Part shown: piece after piece, positions 10,795-21,821 of the stretch
How the letters are laid out: every line of letters starts with the position of its first letter
Numbering within the stretch: the first letter of the stretch is position 1
From: Pegoplata infirma
Lineage: Eukaryota; Arthropoda; Insecta; Diptera; Anthomyiidae
NCBI GenBank assembly: GCA_963921195.1
Contig: OY992537.1
Coordinates: 31,541,911 to 31,605,910 of the forward strand
Length of the DNA stretch: 64,000 nucleotides
Direction of reading: 5' to 3'
The notes under the pieces: model-generated
The model's database searches: none
Told to the model about the DNA's origin: nothing
Seen by the model: only the letters and a program-made list of their open reading frames with translations
Translations under genes and position numbers: made by a program

Positions 10795-11380
10795 TGATAT
10801 AAAAATAATTTTTTTTTCAATGCTTCGTAATTTATTTACATCAATTTTGTAGGCGTATGAGTATCACCAATTAATATTAATCATACGTTTGGTGTATCAT
10901 TTAGTATTATGTTAGTGTTATATTAAGAAATCTAAGGCAAAACATCGAAACCGGACACTTAAAATAAATTCTCCGTCCAATCAGCAAAAATATCTGCAGA
11001 TTTTTTGCAGACACGATTTGCTAAAAATCTGCCATGATTATCTAGGTGAAATCAGCAGAGAAATCTGTCAAAGCAGCCGAGAAATCTGCTTAAACATTTT
11101 CTAGAAAATTTTTGTTTTTAGAAAATATATTTTCATGAAAACTTTAATAATTTTTTTAACATGATAATGTTTTTAGTCCAGTGTCTAATTTTAAAAATGA
11201 TGCAAAAAAGAAAAAAAGAATTGATTTTTTCATTTTTTTTAAACCGAAAACATTTGCAACTTCGATTTGTAACTTGGATATTAACTCACCTGCTAGTGAA
11301 TATACGAGTTTTTACCAGATGGTGAATAAAGCGTAACACAACTATTTTTCAAAAAAAAAAATTTTCATCATATTTTTGTT
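10795..11380. repeat. AT-rich spacer with ATCAGCAGATTT repeats
   Basis: Positions 10975-11100 have repeated 'aatcagcaga(g)aaatctg' phrases that recur in similar form at about 12985-13160, suggesting a shared dispersed element. The rest has no recognisable content. Confidence 0.4.
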
Positions 11381-11868
11381 TACATGATAATGTTTTTAGG
11401 CTGGTGTCTTATTTAAAAAAAAAAGTTGCATGACGCCACCTGAGTTTGACTATATAAGCTAACGATTAACAAAAAAGAAAATAGGAATTACTGTTTTCAT
11501 TTTCTTAAAATCAAAAATTTTAGTAACTTGGGTTTTTAACTTGGATAATAATTCACCTCGTGGTGAATAAAACAAATATTCACCAGCTGGTGAATTAAAC
11601 GTAACATAATTATTTTTTTCATCAATATTTTTTTATCAATATTTGTTTTCATCAATATTTTTTTTCAACAATATTTTTATTTTCATCAGTATTTTATTTT
11701 TATCAATATTTTTTATCATAATTTTTTTTTTTTCATCAATATTTTTTTTTTCATTTTTATTTATTTTTTTATCAATATTTCGTTTTCATCAATATTTTTT
11801 TTTTTTTATTAATATTTTTTTTCATCAATATTTTGTTTTTTCATCAATTTTTTTTTTTCATCAATATT
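11381..11868 (-). repeat. Array-bearing repeat family, copy ending in a TTTTCATCAATA array
   Basis: Contains the family's marker blocks: 'acatgataatgtttttaggctggtgtc', 'tatataagctaacgatta', 'ttcacctcgtggtgaata' and 'caccagctggtgaatt', followed by a degenerate array of T-runs separated by CATCAATA (about 11620-11870). Related copies are at 35356, 43318, 50393, 58163 and 60453. Open frames through the array are composition artefacts. Confidence 0.65.
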
Positions 11869-11944
11869 TTTATACTCTCCAACCACAGTATGGGGGTATA
11901 CTCACTTTGTCGTTCCGTGTGTAACGCATCGAAATATCGGTTTA

Positions 11945-12223
11945 CACCCAAAAAAAAAAACGTGGGTATTAAATACTAAAAATTTTACTAATGAACAAAT
12001 TTTTTAGTCCAAAATGATCTAGTGCAGGTGTTGGTAATCATCTAGTGCAGGCGTTGGTGATAAAAATTTTTTTACTAATATTATTTAACACCAGTAAAAA
12101 TTACTAATTTTAGTACTTTGAAGATACTAAAAAACTACCGTACTACTGGTAATTAGTAACTTATTAGTAGATTTTGGTACCAAATCACTTACTATTATTT
12201 TTACTGCAGAATTATTTTGAGTG
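11945..12223. mobile_element. 279-bp CACTC-type MITE inserted in a HINE
   Basis: Left end CACCCAAAAAAA, right end complement of CACTCAAAATAA, with TA on both sides. Comparison with intact HINEs ('atatcggtctaggacc') shows the insertion duplicated only TA. The interior is rich in 'actaatttta' and 'tagta' motifs and has no coding capacity. Confidence 0.75.
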
Positions 12224-13260
12224 TAGGACCCCATAAAGTATATATTTTATTGATCAGTGATCGATTCTAAGCAGTGTTGGCTACCGTTACCCTTTCAATA
12301 CCGTTACCGATTAAAAACCCTTTAATATTGATTACCGTTACCGTTACCAATACCGAAATTAAATTTATTAAATACCGTTACCGATAAAACCGTTACCTTT
12401 ATTCGGATTTTTACCGGTATTATATCGGTTTTGTTTCGGTTGTATTAATATTACTTAATTTATTTTTTTTGTGGATTAAAAACATAGTGAAATATTTTTA
12501 ATAAACGTAAAATAAAAGAAAATGTGTTCATTACCAATCCAACGTCCGTCTGTAGAAGACACGATACATTCCAAAATAAACGGGCTACCCTGCAGGTACG
12601 AATACGCCTTATAGTCATAGTTCCGAAATGGGCAAAATCGTACCAGATGAAAAAATGTTCCATATTTTATTTAATTTTTTTGTCTATTTGTTTAGAAATT
12701 GAAACAGTTTTTTGCCGTCTGAAGTTTATTGAACAAGATTAGAAAATGCGATTTTTTCGGTCCGCCCCTTTTGGTGGCTTAGTCATAGCAAATAATAATA
12801 AAATTGTATCTCATATTTAAGCGTAAATATAAATAAAATGAATTTCATAACATCTATGGCGTTGGGAAAGCTGTCTCTCCGCTACTGCTTGCCCTCCCCC
12901 TAAAAACATCCCCTAAAACATCTTTGCCAAGTTTTTTTTACCCTGCCGATTTTTTTTAACATCAGGACAAATTATTTATTTAATTGAAGTCAGCAGATTT
13001 GTCTGTTAAAATCAGCATACTTTTTTGCTGTCCTGAAGGTTTTTTCTGCAGATTCAACCTGAATTATCCAGACAGAAATTTAGCAAACCGCGTTAGCTAT
13101 AATCAGCAGATTTCTCAAATGGCTTAAAATGCAGATTTCTTACATGGCCAAAATGCATATTTTTTTGTTTATTGGACAAAGGTGCCTCTACAAACATGAG
13201 TTCGTATTTGTTGAATACATTAATGAGTTAATGTTTTAGTTAAATTCTGGGTTAATTCAC

Positions 13261-14491
13261 CCCGGGTAAAAATGAAATATATATGATCATTAGAGTGTCC
13301 CTTATTATGGAAATGTTGGAAATGTTGAGACGGTACCCCCTCATTTTTTTCCTTTTGACTAAAAAATAACTCAGGAAAAATTTTACGCCCCTACGACCAC
13401 GCCTTCCCTACGCGACGGGGCCGTAAAGAGCGGGGCCTTAAAAATCATTTTTCCATACAAAGCAAAAAAATTTTTTTTTGATTTTTAATTTTTTTGTTAT
13501 TAACTATAATATTACTTGGTTAGCTTATTCACGACAAAAAATTTGATTTTGGTGGGATGAGGCTTTCAGTTCTAAAAAATTTTTCGAAAAAAAAAAATTT
13601 AGAGCTTTTGGGGTCCTACAGTAAAAATTTTTTAAAAAATATTTTTTTTTAGTTTTGACAAGCAACCGTTTTAGTTGAATTGTTGCTTTTAATGATATAT
13701 TTTCATAAAAAAATATTATTCCTATCTGTGACATCTTTATCGTGATCTAAAAAATGGTAAAAAAATGCATTTTTGATGTTTTTCGATACACGATCAAGAT
13801 GTCACAGATATGAATAATATTTTTTTATGAATATATATCATTAAAAACAACATTACAACTAAAACTGTTGCTTGTCAAAACTAAAAAAAAAAAAATTTTA
13901 AAAAATTTTTACTGTAGGACCCCAAAAGCTCAAAATTTTTTTTTCGAAAAATTTTTTAGAACTGAAAGCCTCATCCCACCAAAATCAAATTTTTTGTCGT
14001 GAATAAGCTAACCAAGTAATATTATAATTTATAACAAAAAAATTAAAAATCAAAAAAAAAAATTTTGGTTTGTATGGAAAAATTATTTTTAAGGCCCCGT
14101 TCTTCAAGGCCCCGTCGCGTAGGGAAGGCGTGGTCGTAGGGGCGTAAAATTTTTCCTGAGTTATTTTTTAGTCAATAGGAAAAAAATGAGGGGGTACCGT
14201 CTCAACATTTCCAACATTTCCAAAATAAGGGACACTCTAATGATCATATATGATGATATATGGATCATATATGGATTTATATAACCATATATTATCATAT
14301 ATGCCTCCATATATGTTCATATATGATCAGATCCGTAAATTGGCCCGATATGAGCTCATATCGGGCCAATTTACGGATCTGATCATATATAAAAATATAT
14401 GGAGGCATATATGATAATATATGGTTATATAAATCCATATATGATCCATATATCTTCATATATGATCATATATATTTCATTTTTACCCGGG
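13261..14491. mobile_element. CCCGGGTAAAA foldback split by a hAT foldback
   Basis: Without the inner element this is about 274 bp, almost wholly an inverted repeat of 'atatatgatcatatat' motifs with ends CCCGGGTAAAAATG and its complement and a centre at 'gatatgagctcatatc' (about 14345-14360). Flanked by AC on both sides, suggesting a 2-bp duplication. Confidence 0.7.
13291..14239. mobile_element. hAT-type foldback, 949 bp
   Basis: Ends TAGAGTGTCCCTTATT and its complement, with a perfect 8-bp duplication ATGATCAT (13283-13290 and 14240-14247), itself a palindromic target. The two arms (about 440 bp each) are near-perfect complements meeting near 13765, so a transcript would form a long hairpin. 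No intact transposase. Confidence 0.85.
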
Positions 14492-14760
14492 ACGGTATTT
14501 TATACCAGTACAAATAAATTTAACAGTTATTTAATTTTTTAAAATTAATAACGGTTCACCGTTACCGAAATAATCGAAAATACCGTTACCTTTACCGTTA
14601 CCGATATAAAAAATATGTAATACAAATACCGTTACCGATACCGTTATTCGTTTCGGTTGCCAACCCTGATTCTAAGACATTCCAGCGATGTCCGTCCGTC
14701 CTTCCGTCTGTCCGTCAGTCCGTCCGTCCGTCTGTCCATCTGTAGAGGACACGATACAGT

Positions 14761-14870
14761 CCAAAATTTTTTTTGGGGAAAACACGAAGTTCAAATTTAA
14801 GGGGCTGGGCCCCGGACCCACCTGAAGCCAAAAAGCCACCCCATCCACCATCAGGATTGTGTGGGTACTT
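14761..14870. other. Short HINE-derived remainder
   Basis: G/C-richer stretch ('aaggggctgggccccggaccc') that could be the continuation of the HINE before the CCCAGC element. It is not assigned further. Confidence 0.35.
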
Positions 14871-14872
14871 AA

Positions 14873-15622
14873 CCCAGCAAAAATAAATCAAGATTTTGGC
14901 GACACAGCATCTTTTTATAGCATACCGTAGCGCATCCAAAGAGCGCTCTTGAGGATATAGTAAAAGTAAGGGGAAACAATTTAAATTTTTTGTTAAGATT
15001 TTTTATATAAAACTTTAAATATAAAATTATATTTTGCAAAAATTTCAAACATGCTTTCTTTTTAAATATATTTAACACTTTTTGAATAAAAAACCATGAG
15101 TTTTGGACAAAGACACATGATTTCACTGCATCATTATTGCGCATTAATCAGCGCTGCAAAGAGTACTTCAATCATAACACCTTTAACACATTTTGGAAGA
15201 AAAAAAAAAAAACAAAAATTGTACACCATTTCCACTTTAGTTTCAGAAAATACAAATTATATTACAAAAAATGTCCAATCAGGGAGTAAACTGATGTTCA
15301 GAATTGGCCAATTGTATTTAAGATTTCCCAATTGTATACTTTGTATTTCAGAAATAGTCAAAAGTGCTTTATCTTTAATGTGCTTAAATCAGCTCTAAAA
15401 AGATACATGAATTCACTGCATCTTTATAGCGATTTTTTCAGCGCTCTAAAAAGATGTGAATTCAGAGCATCTTAAGAGCGCTTTTTCGGTGTATCCAACT
15501 AGCGCTCTAAAGTGTGACATCGCCTTAGAGAATCATGCATGAATTCAGCAGGTTTGGATGCGCTTCTTGACTCGAGTTTCCTTTCCGAAAGCTGCTGCCA
15601 GTTCAGCAAAATTTCTGCTGGG
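14873..15622. mobile_element. 750-bp CCCAGCA inverted-repeat element, copy A
   Basis: Left end CCCAGCAAAAATAAA, right end complement of CCCAGCAGAAATTTTGC, flanked by AA on both sides. The interior repeats 'gaattcactgcatctttatagcg', 'gcgctctaaa' and 'gcatccaaagagcgctc'. Copy B at 51398-52893 is about twice as long because of a SINE-like insert. No coding capacity is credible. Confidence 0.75.
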
Positions 15623-16104
15623 AAATTAAAGGTAGTTAAAAAAGAAAAATAAAAATAAAGAGGGCTAGTGCCTTCTAAGTCCATAAAACCGTTCTGATGG
15701 GATTTTAAAAAAAAAAAATATAAAATTTTTTTAAATTATTAAAAAGAACATCCTGCCGGTCTTTTGGCCGGGCTCAGGGATTACAAACTCCATAAATTAA
15801 TTTAGCGGCTTCGCTAAATAAAGTTTGTTTTGTGTATCAAGCCCTTTACCCGGTTAATTAATAAATTGCTAAACTATTGAATAGAAAGATACTAAAATGG
15901 ATCTAGGGGGTACAATATTGTTAAAATACATACAGAATAAATACATATTTGCAATCGTTAGCAAATTACCTTTCATTTGAATACCCATACATACATGTTG
16001 GTGGGTGGGGCTGTTGTTTTGCTCCAGGGGGTCTTCCGGGTCCCAGTCCCCTTAAATTTTAATCGTGGCATATTTTTGTTTTCCAAAATATTCGTGGTTA
16101 GTAA
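15623..16104. other. Spacer with a dispersed 55-bp block
   Basis: Positions 15772-15826 ('ggattacaaactcc', 'aatttagcggcttcgctaaat') are the inverse of 26823-26876. No gene is visible. Confidence 0.4.
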
Positions 16105-16385
16105 AGTGGTTTGGGCAAGAGTACAAACTTCGCAGACATTTTTCATTAATTTTTTTCATCAAATTTTTTCAATTTTTTTTTCACCAATTATTTTTTTTTT
16201 TTTTTCATCAAATTTTATTTTTTTCATATTTTTTTTTTTTTCTTCAAGTTTTTTTTCATCAAATTTTTTTTTCAATTTTTTTAATCATTTTCTTTTCCTA
16301 TTTTTTTTTTATCAAAAACTTTTTTTTAGTCAAATTTTTTTATCAAAAACTTTTTTTCATATTTTTTTTTTCCATAATGCTCTAA
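16105..16385 (-). repeat. TTTTCATCAAA array with family end
   Basis: Starts with 'gggcaagagtacaaacttcgcagacattttt', the end block of the array-bearing repeat family, followed by T-runs broken by CATCAAA to about 16380. Frames through it encode only Phe/Ile/Leu-rich strings. Confidence 0.6.
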
Positions 16386-16514
16386 AAACGGCAATAGCTA
16401 CTTTAATATTTAATGCAATTTAGTCAGAATGAATGAAAATATTTTGTGCTAAAACTACCTTTTAATTCATGAGTATAGTTCCAAAATTGTTTATGTGTTT
16501 ACCTTTCATTTAAA

Positions 16515-17229
16515 CCCAGTTGGCAACGTCCTCGAGCCATCCTCAGTGACGGAGCGATGACATGTCAGAGTCACACCTGACATCCACACGACATCTCTAT
16601 GTACTGGGTTGAGGACAGTTTCATACAAATTTTCAAAATGTCCTCACTCAAAGTCAGCAGTGGTCAGGGCTGACCTTCTGGGGACATGTCACCTAAGACT
16701 TCTTTGGGGAAATGTCTGACATAGGTCATGCGAAAATACAAAAAATTTTCGTATTTCCTTTAGTTTTTACTTTTATCCAATTTCCTTTATAAATTATCTT
16801 TCTCATATTTAGAAAAAACTTTTCGCCTTTTTTAGTCCCAACTGGATTTGAACCTGGAACCTCCAGTTTATTAGTCCCACACCTAACCACTTGTTCCAAA
16901 CTTTATTTTTAAAATTGTTTGTCTATTTATTACTTTTATTCTACTTGTTAGATTTTGATTTTATTTTAATTAAGTCGATAATATTGCCATCTTTTTCTTG
17001 CAAATTGAAGAGTTGCCCAGATTTAAAATTCTAATTTAATATACTGCTATTCTGAAGACATTTCCTTTTAGACGTCTTAGAGGAATTGTCCACACTCTTA
17101 AAGCAAACATTCAGTGCTGACAATGTTAGGACATGTCATCAAGGATTGCCTATGATTTGTCAGAACCTGAAGACATTTCCTCAAGGAATCACTGTCGAAA
17201 TTTCCTCAGTGACACATTTTCCAACTGGG
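16515..17229. mobile_element. 715-bp CCCAGTTGG inverted-repeat element, copy 2
   Basis: Same length and ends as copy 1 at 270-984, flanked by AA (16513-16514 and 17230-17231). About a dozen substitutions are visible against copy 1, around 98 percent identity by eye. Confidence 0.85.
16835..16900 (-). other. tRNA-like sequence inside the 715-bp element, copy 2
   Basis: B-box match GGTTCAAATCC on the minus strand (16844-16854) with the A-box-like AAGTGGTTAGG upstream, retained as in copy 1. Two substitutions relative to copy 1 lie in the flanking arm. Confidence 0.6.
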
Positions 17230-17359
17230 AAGTTTTCAACTTAAGACTTTTTAAAATAACATTTTTTTTTTTTAAATTTTACTAAATTTAACACAGTACC
17301 AAGAAAGAAATAATGGATAAATCAAAAAAGTAAAAATGCAGTCAAGCGTAGAAAAGTAT

Positions 17360-19314
17360 ATGGGGCATTCCATGTGAAATCGGACACTTTGAAAAACTTT
17401 TTTTTTAGATTTTCCCAATTTGTTTACATTTTTTAGCACCCTTCGAAAACTCCTTCGTGGTAAATTTTCAGATTTTTTTGATGACCCGTTCAAAAGATAT
17501 CGAATTTTTAAAAATTGGTTGTTTGTTCCTTTACTCAAACTTCTTTTAACCATAACTTCTTCAATAATGGTCCAAATTTCAAATTTTTTTTTTTCAAAAT
17601 TTTTGTTTTTTTACGTACTTTCTAAAAAAAATCCCAAAAAATTCTTAAAAGCGCTCTAGTATGCGATTTTTAAGTTTTAAAATTTAAATCTCATTTTTGA
17701 AAATGTTTGTACTCTTCGATTTTTTTGAAATTTTTTTGTGTAAAACTTCTATCAATTCTACAAATTTTTTGCCCAGGAAGATCGTGGGATAACGATTATT
17801 ACTATTTTTTAAAATTTTTTGAAAAAATTTTATTGTAATTTTTCAATCTTAAAATCATTTCTACTGCTCCAATGGTGCGTCATAGAGGGGTCCTTTATAA
17901 GACCGACCCCCATTAATTTTTACGTCTTAACATTTCTTTGGAACAAACTAATACCCTATCTCCAATTTCTAAGGGGGCTCCCACACAAAACGACATTTTT
18001 TAAAATTTGTTCCAACCGCTCTAACTGACTTAATAGTGCCCTTAGAGCAACAAAATGTATGACCGACCCACAATATTTTTTTAGTCCAAACATTTTCTCT
18101 GAACACACCTGCCCTCTATCTTTAACTGTTAAGGCGGTCCCCATACAATTTTTTTATTTTTTGTAAATTTGTTTTATTTAATCAGCTTCTACCGGTCCAA
18201 TGGTGCGTCCGAGAGGGGTCATTATTGAGACCGACCCCCATTTATTTTTACCCTACAACATTTTTTCAAAACATACCTACGCCCTATCTCCACTCCCTAA
18301 GTAGGCTCCCATACAAAATTACATTTTTATAAAATCTGCTCCAACTGTTATTTGTATGGGAGCCTACTTAGGGATTAGAGATAGGGCGTAGGTATGTTTT
18401 GAAAAAATGTTGTAGGGTAAAAAAAAATGGGGGTCGGTCTCACTAATGACCCCTATCGGACGCATCATTGGACCGGTAAAAGCTGATTAAAAATAACAAA
18501 TTTACAAAAAATAAAAAAAAATGTATGGGGACCGCCTTAACAGTTAAAGATAGAGGGTAGGTGTGTTCAGAGAAAATGTTATGACTAAAAAAATATTGTG
18601 GGTCGGTCATACATTTTGTTGCTCTAAGGGCACTATTTGGGCAGTTAGAGCAGTTGGAACAAATTTTAAAAAATTTCGTTTTGTGTGGGAGCCCCCTTAG
18701 AAATTGGAGATAGGGTATTAGTTTGTTCCAAAGAAATGTTAAGACGTAAAAATTAATGGGGGTCGGTCTTATAAAGGACCCCTCTATGACGCACCATTGG
18801 AGCAGTAGAAATGATTTTAAGATTGGAAAATTACAATAAAATTTTTTCAAAAAATTTTAAAAAATAGTAATAATCGTTATCCCACGATCTTCCTGGGCAA
18901 AAAATTTGTAGAATTGATAGAAGTTTTACACAAAAAAATTTCAAAAAAATCGAAGAGTACAAACATTTTCAAAAATGAGATTTAAATTTTAAAACTTAAA
19001 AATCGCATACTAGAGCGCTTTTAAGAATTTTTTGTGATTTTTTTTTAGAAAGTACGTAAAAAAACAAAAATTTTGAAAAAAAAAAAAAAAATTGGAATTT
19101 GGACCATTATTAAAGAAGTTATGATTAAAAGAAGTTTGAGTAAAGAAACAAACTACCAATTTTTAAAAATTCGATATCTTTTGAACGGGTCATCAAAAAA
19201 ATCTGAAAATTTACCACGAAGGAGTTTTCGAAGGGTACTAAAAACTGCAAACAAATTGGGAAAATCTAAAAAAAAAGTTTTTCAAAGTGTCCGATTTCAC
19301 ATGGAATGCCCCAT
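17360..19314. mobile_element. 1.95-kb near-perfect palindrome (ATGGGGCATTCC foldback)
   Basis: Ends ATGGGGCATTCCATGTG and its complement, flanked by AT on both sides. Left and right arms (about 957 bp each) are complementary almost throughout, with a loop of about 33 bp at 18318-18350. Partial, diverged relatives occur at 4210, 20690, 23400, 32521, 57725 and 59955. Open frames on either arm of up to 135 codons mirror each other and have no recognisable domain. Superfamily not assigned. Fidelity of the arms implies recent origin or continuing gene conversion. Confidence 0.85.
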
Positions 19315-20222
19315 ATGCTTTCGATATAAAATAATAAAGTTTTCAAAACCGCTTTTTTAAAAATTAAATTGTTGCCAAGAAGCCCCATATATCTGCCCCT
19401 ATAATTAATTAAAACAATTGTGCGTAAAAGTGATTAAAAATAATATTATAATTATTTATTTAAATTAGATATTTTAATACATTATTTATTTAAATTAGAC
19501 ATTATTCATTAGTTGACAAAATTAAAACTGACTAAGCATTTCCTTATTTGGGCTCTTTTATAGTCTTTTAAAAATAACGGATAACATGTAGCTTTTAAGT
19601 AATTCAATAAGTAACGATAATTTAGTAAATAGTAGTAAGTAATAAAATATAATAAATAAGTGTAAAGAAAACAGAAGATAAGTATGTGAAGACAGAAATA
19701 GATAATTAAGATAATTGAGATAATCAGATAAATAAGTAAACCCAAATAAGAGATGGTTATCATTATAAATATACTGGGAGAGAGGGAGAAGATATTAGGG
19801 ATATTCATTATATATAACTCTATGTGCCCCTATGTCCAAAAAGTCACCTCGACAGTTAAATGTCAAATAAAATTTTAAAATTTATTTAACATAATAAATT
19901 TAAGTTATTTTTTTTAATTTTCTATTCTATTTAAAAAAATACGCATGTGCTTACATAAAATATTCTAAAAAATAGAATAAATTTATAATAATTACTTAAA
20001 AAAAAAAAAACATGCAAAAAAACCTTTTTTTCCTACCCCCATAAAATACGTGTGTTGAAAATGATAAGGCCACTTTTTTTTGGGAATAAAACTAACTTAC
20101 AATTAGACTAAAAAATTCTAAAAATATTTAACTCAGAAAATATAGTTTTAGAAATGTGTGGTGGGAGGATATGCGGGTGAAAAAAGTTTTAAAACTCTTA
20201 TGGATAAAAATATATGCATGGG
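19315..20222. other. AT-rich spacer, no gene seen
   Basis: No terminal repeats, RNA gene or domain recognised. A 99-codon minus-strand frame (19509-19808) is Ile/Leu/Tyr-rich, low in complexity and unsupported. Confidence 0.4.
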
Positions 20223-20689
20223 TACACTGAAAAACATGCATGCCTCATATAAAATAAATGTTTAATACATTTGACGAAAAGTATCGCACATTTAACTTAC
20301 GAAATTATTTCGTAAAAGTGTTCTATTATCGATTTTTTTTTAAATAATTCGGCCATTCAGTAAGTACTGGAGCGATTGTAGTAAAATTTGTTTTAGCTGT
20401 CGTAATTTCGAGCTTTAGTTAGGACCTCACATGTCCAATAGGGGCACTTCCAGGGGTCCATAAAGAGACCTTTTGGCTGCAAATGCTTTAAGAGATTCAC
20501 GAGTTGTTGTTTATTATCCGATTTTTATACAGTATGGATTTTTATAAAGCGCTCGTAAATGAATAAAAAAACATGCTTGAAGTCGTCGTTATTTCTTTTA
20601 CTTTCTGATTTATAGCCATTTGAATAGGGAAGTTTTAATTTTTTGCGGAAACTGGTCCAGTTTTTCCGGAATCGCTTCTAGAGGCGTGC

Positions 20690-20890
20690 AAAGTAATGCC
20701 GACCCCCTAGTTTGAACAACCCTACTAAAAATTACATTTTTATGAAATTAGCTCCCATCTAACTGCTCTAACTGTCCCATGGATACAACAGACTTCCAAT
20801 ATTTTTCAATATTACCATTTTCTCAGAATATATACTATCCCTAATCTTTAACCCTTAAGGTGGTCGTGTACATTTTTATGGTCATATACA
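20690..20890. repeat. Diverged relic of the ATGGGGCATTCC foldback
   Basis: Phrases 'gccgaccccctagttt', 'aaattagctcccatctaactgctctaactg' and 'tctttaacccttaaggtggtc' parallel the arms of 17360-19314 at low identity. Confidence 0.5.
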
Positions 20891-21070
20891 TACCTACCCA
20901 CAATCTTAAATCTTGACTCCAACTACATTATGGGGGTATACTCACTTCGACATTCCGTGTGTAACGCATTAAAATATAAAATATATATTTTTATGATCGA
21001 TTCCAAGACATTCTAGAATTGTCCTTCCGCCTGTCAGTCTGTCCGTACAGCTGTCCGTCGGTAGATAACA

Positions 21071-21821
21071 CACTCAAAAAATTAAGTCATTAACTGTTGG
21101 TAGTTTATTAAAATGTTTTACGTTTTGTCGTTTTTAAAAGAAAAACCATTTGTTTAATGTTCAGTTTTTTTTTAAATTACTATTTCTGTTCTTTGTTTCA
21201 AAAATAACAACATAAAAAATAAAGACTTTCGTTAGAATTCAATTTTTAAAGTCACTTATTTTTGATTCTTCTTTAATTTTTAATGATGTGTGTACATTAT
21301 TTTTTTAAATTGTTGTCAATTTTAAACGAGAATTCGTTTGGTTTTACCTACTTGTGTGGGTTTTTTTTTGGTAGAAAAAAATTCAATAAATTATTTATAG
21401 AAATATAAAAACATGTTTGTATCAAGTGACTTTGGCACGATGGGTAAAGTGTCTGGCCAGAATGTAGTTGATTGCGGGATCGATTCCTAAAATTTGTATT
21501 AACAATTTTTTAAAATATAATTCAATAGAAAAATTGTAAAAATAATTTTTTTCGAATTTGTTGGTAAAAATAACACAACAACCATTAATTTTTAATGTTT
21601 TCGTGGGTTATTTTTCTTCAAATTTGTTGGTAAAAAAAATTAAAGTGTCGTTTTTTTTTAATGTTCAATGTTATTTATTTTAGAAAATTTTATTAACGGT
21701 AAAAAATAAATGTTGATGTTTGTTAAAACAAATGAACAATTACTGGGAAGGTTTTTAAATGTTTTATCACTTGTTAAAAATATGTTTTTCATTTGTTTTT
21801 GCCTACAAAATATTTTGAGTG
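21071..21821. mobile_element. 751-bp CACTCAAAA element, copy 1
   Basis: Ends CACTCAAAA and TTTTGAGTG, flanked by CA (21069-21070, 21822-21823). The empty site in other HINEs confirms a 2-bp duplication that is not TA. The interior has a tandemly repeated 'caaatttgttggtaaaa' segment and a central tRNA-like block. Copy 2 is at 25395-26209. No transposase is encoded. Confidence 0.85.
21426..21490 (+). other. tRNA-like sequence inside the CACTCAAAA element, copy 1
   Basis: A-box-like TGGCACGATGGGT and B-box match GGATCGATTCC (21477-21487), about tRNA spacing, within 15 bp of the element midpoint (21446). The same block is strongly conserved in copy 2 although flanking sequence has drifted. Cloverleaf pairing is incomplete, so it is not called a functional tRNA gene. 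Confidence 0.65.

Larger units (their letters stand above)
12272..14668. mobile_element. hAT-type element with ACCGTTACC subterminal repeats, hosting a nest
   Basis: Ends CAGTGTTGGC and the complement of CAGGGTTGGC, with a perfect 8-bp duplication ATTCTAAG (12264-12271 and 14669-14676) inside a HINE whose empty site is known from other copies. Both ends contain many 'taccgttaccgat' repeats. The interior includes a HINE-like fragment (about 12540-12960, 'gtccgtctgtagaagacacgatac') and the foldback nest 13261-14491. No transposase is recognisable. Confidence 0.8.
11869..14760 (+). mobile_element. HINE element split by a MITE and a hAT nest
   Basis: Pieces 11869-11944, 12224-12271 and 14669-14760 join into a normal HINE start: 'tatactctccaaccacagtatgggggtata', 'cgaaatatcgg', 'taggaccccataaagtata', 'gatcagtgatcgattctaag', 'acattccagcgatgtccgtcc', microsatellite, 'acacgatacagtcc'. 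Intact HINEs in this window show the uninterrupted order, proving the two insertions. The 3' half is missing. Confidence 0.8.

Noticed and set aside
11643..11924. 93-codon open frame
   Set aside because: Runs through the T-run/ATCA array; the product is a Phe/Ile string fixed by composition. Same reasoning for frames at 15977-16423, 38856-39143 and 59121-59339.
10979..13176. One large element with CCAAT...CAAAAA ends
   Set aside because: Ends look similar, but the span would cross the left boundary of the hAT at 12272, which has a proven empty site; more likely two separate fragments.
18443..18850. 135-codon frame and its mirror at 17819-18028
   Set aside because: Both are the two arms of one palindrome; no domain, and relatives are broken.
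19073..19360. 95-codon frame, with similar frames at 4183-4404 and 17272-17553
   Set aside because: All are the end of the ATGGGGCATTCC foldback read in the same frame; lysine-rich because of A-runs.
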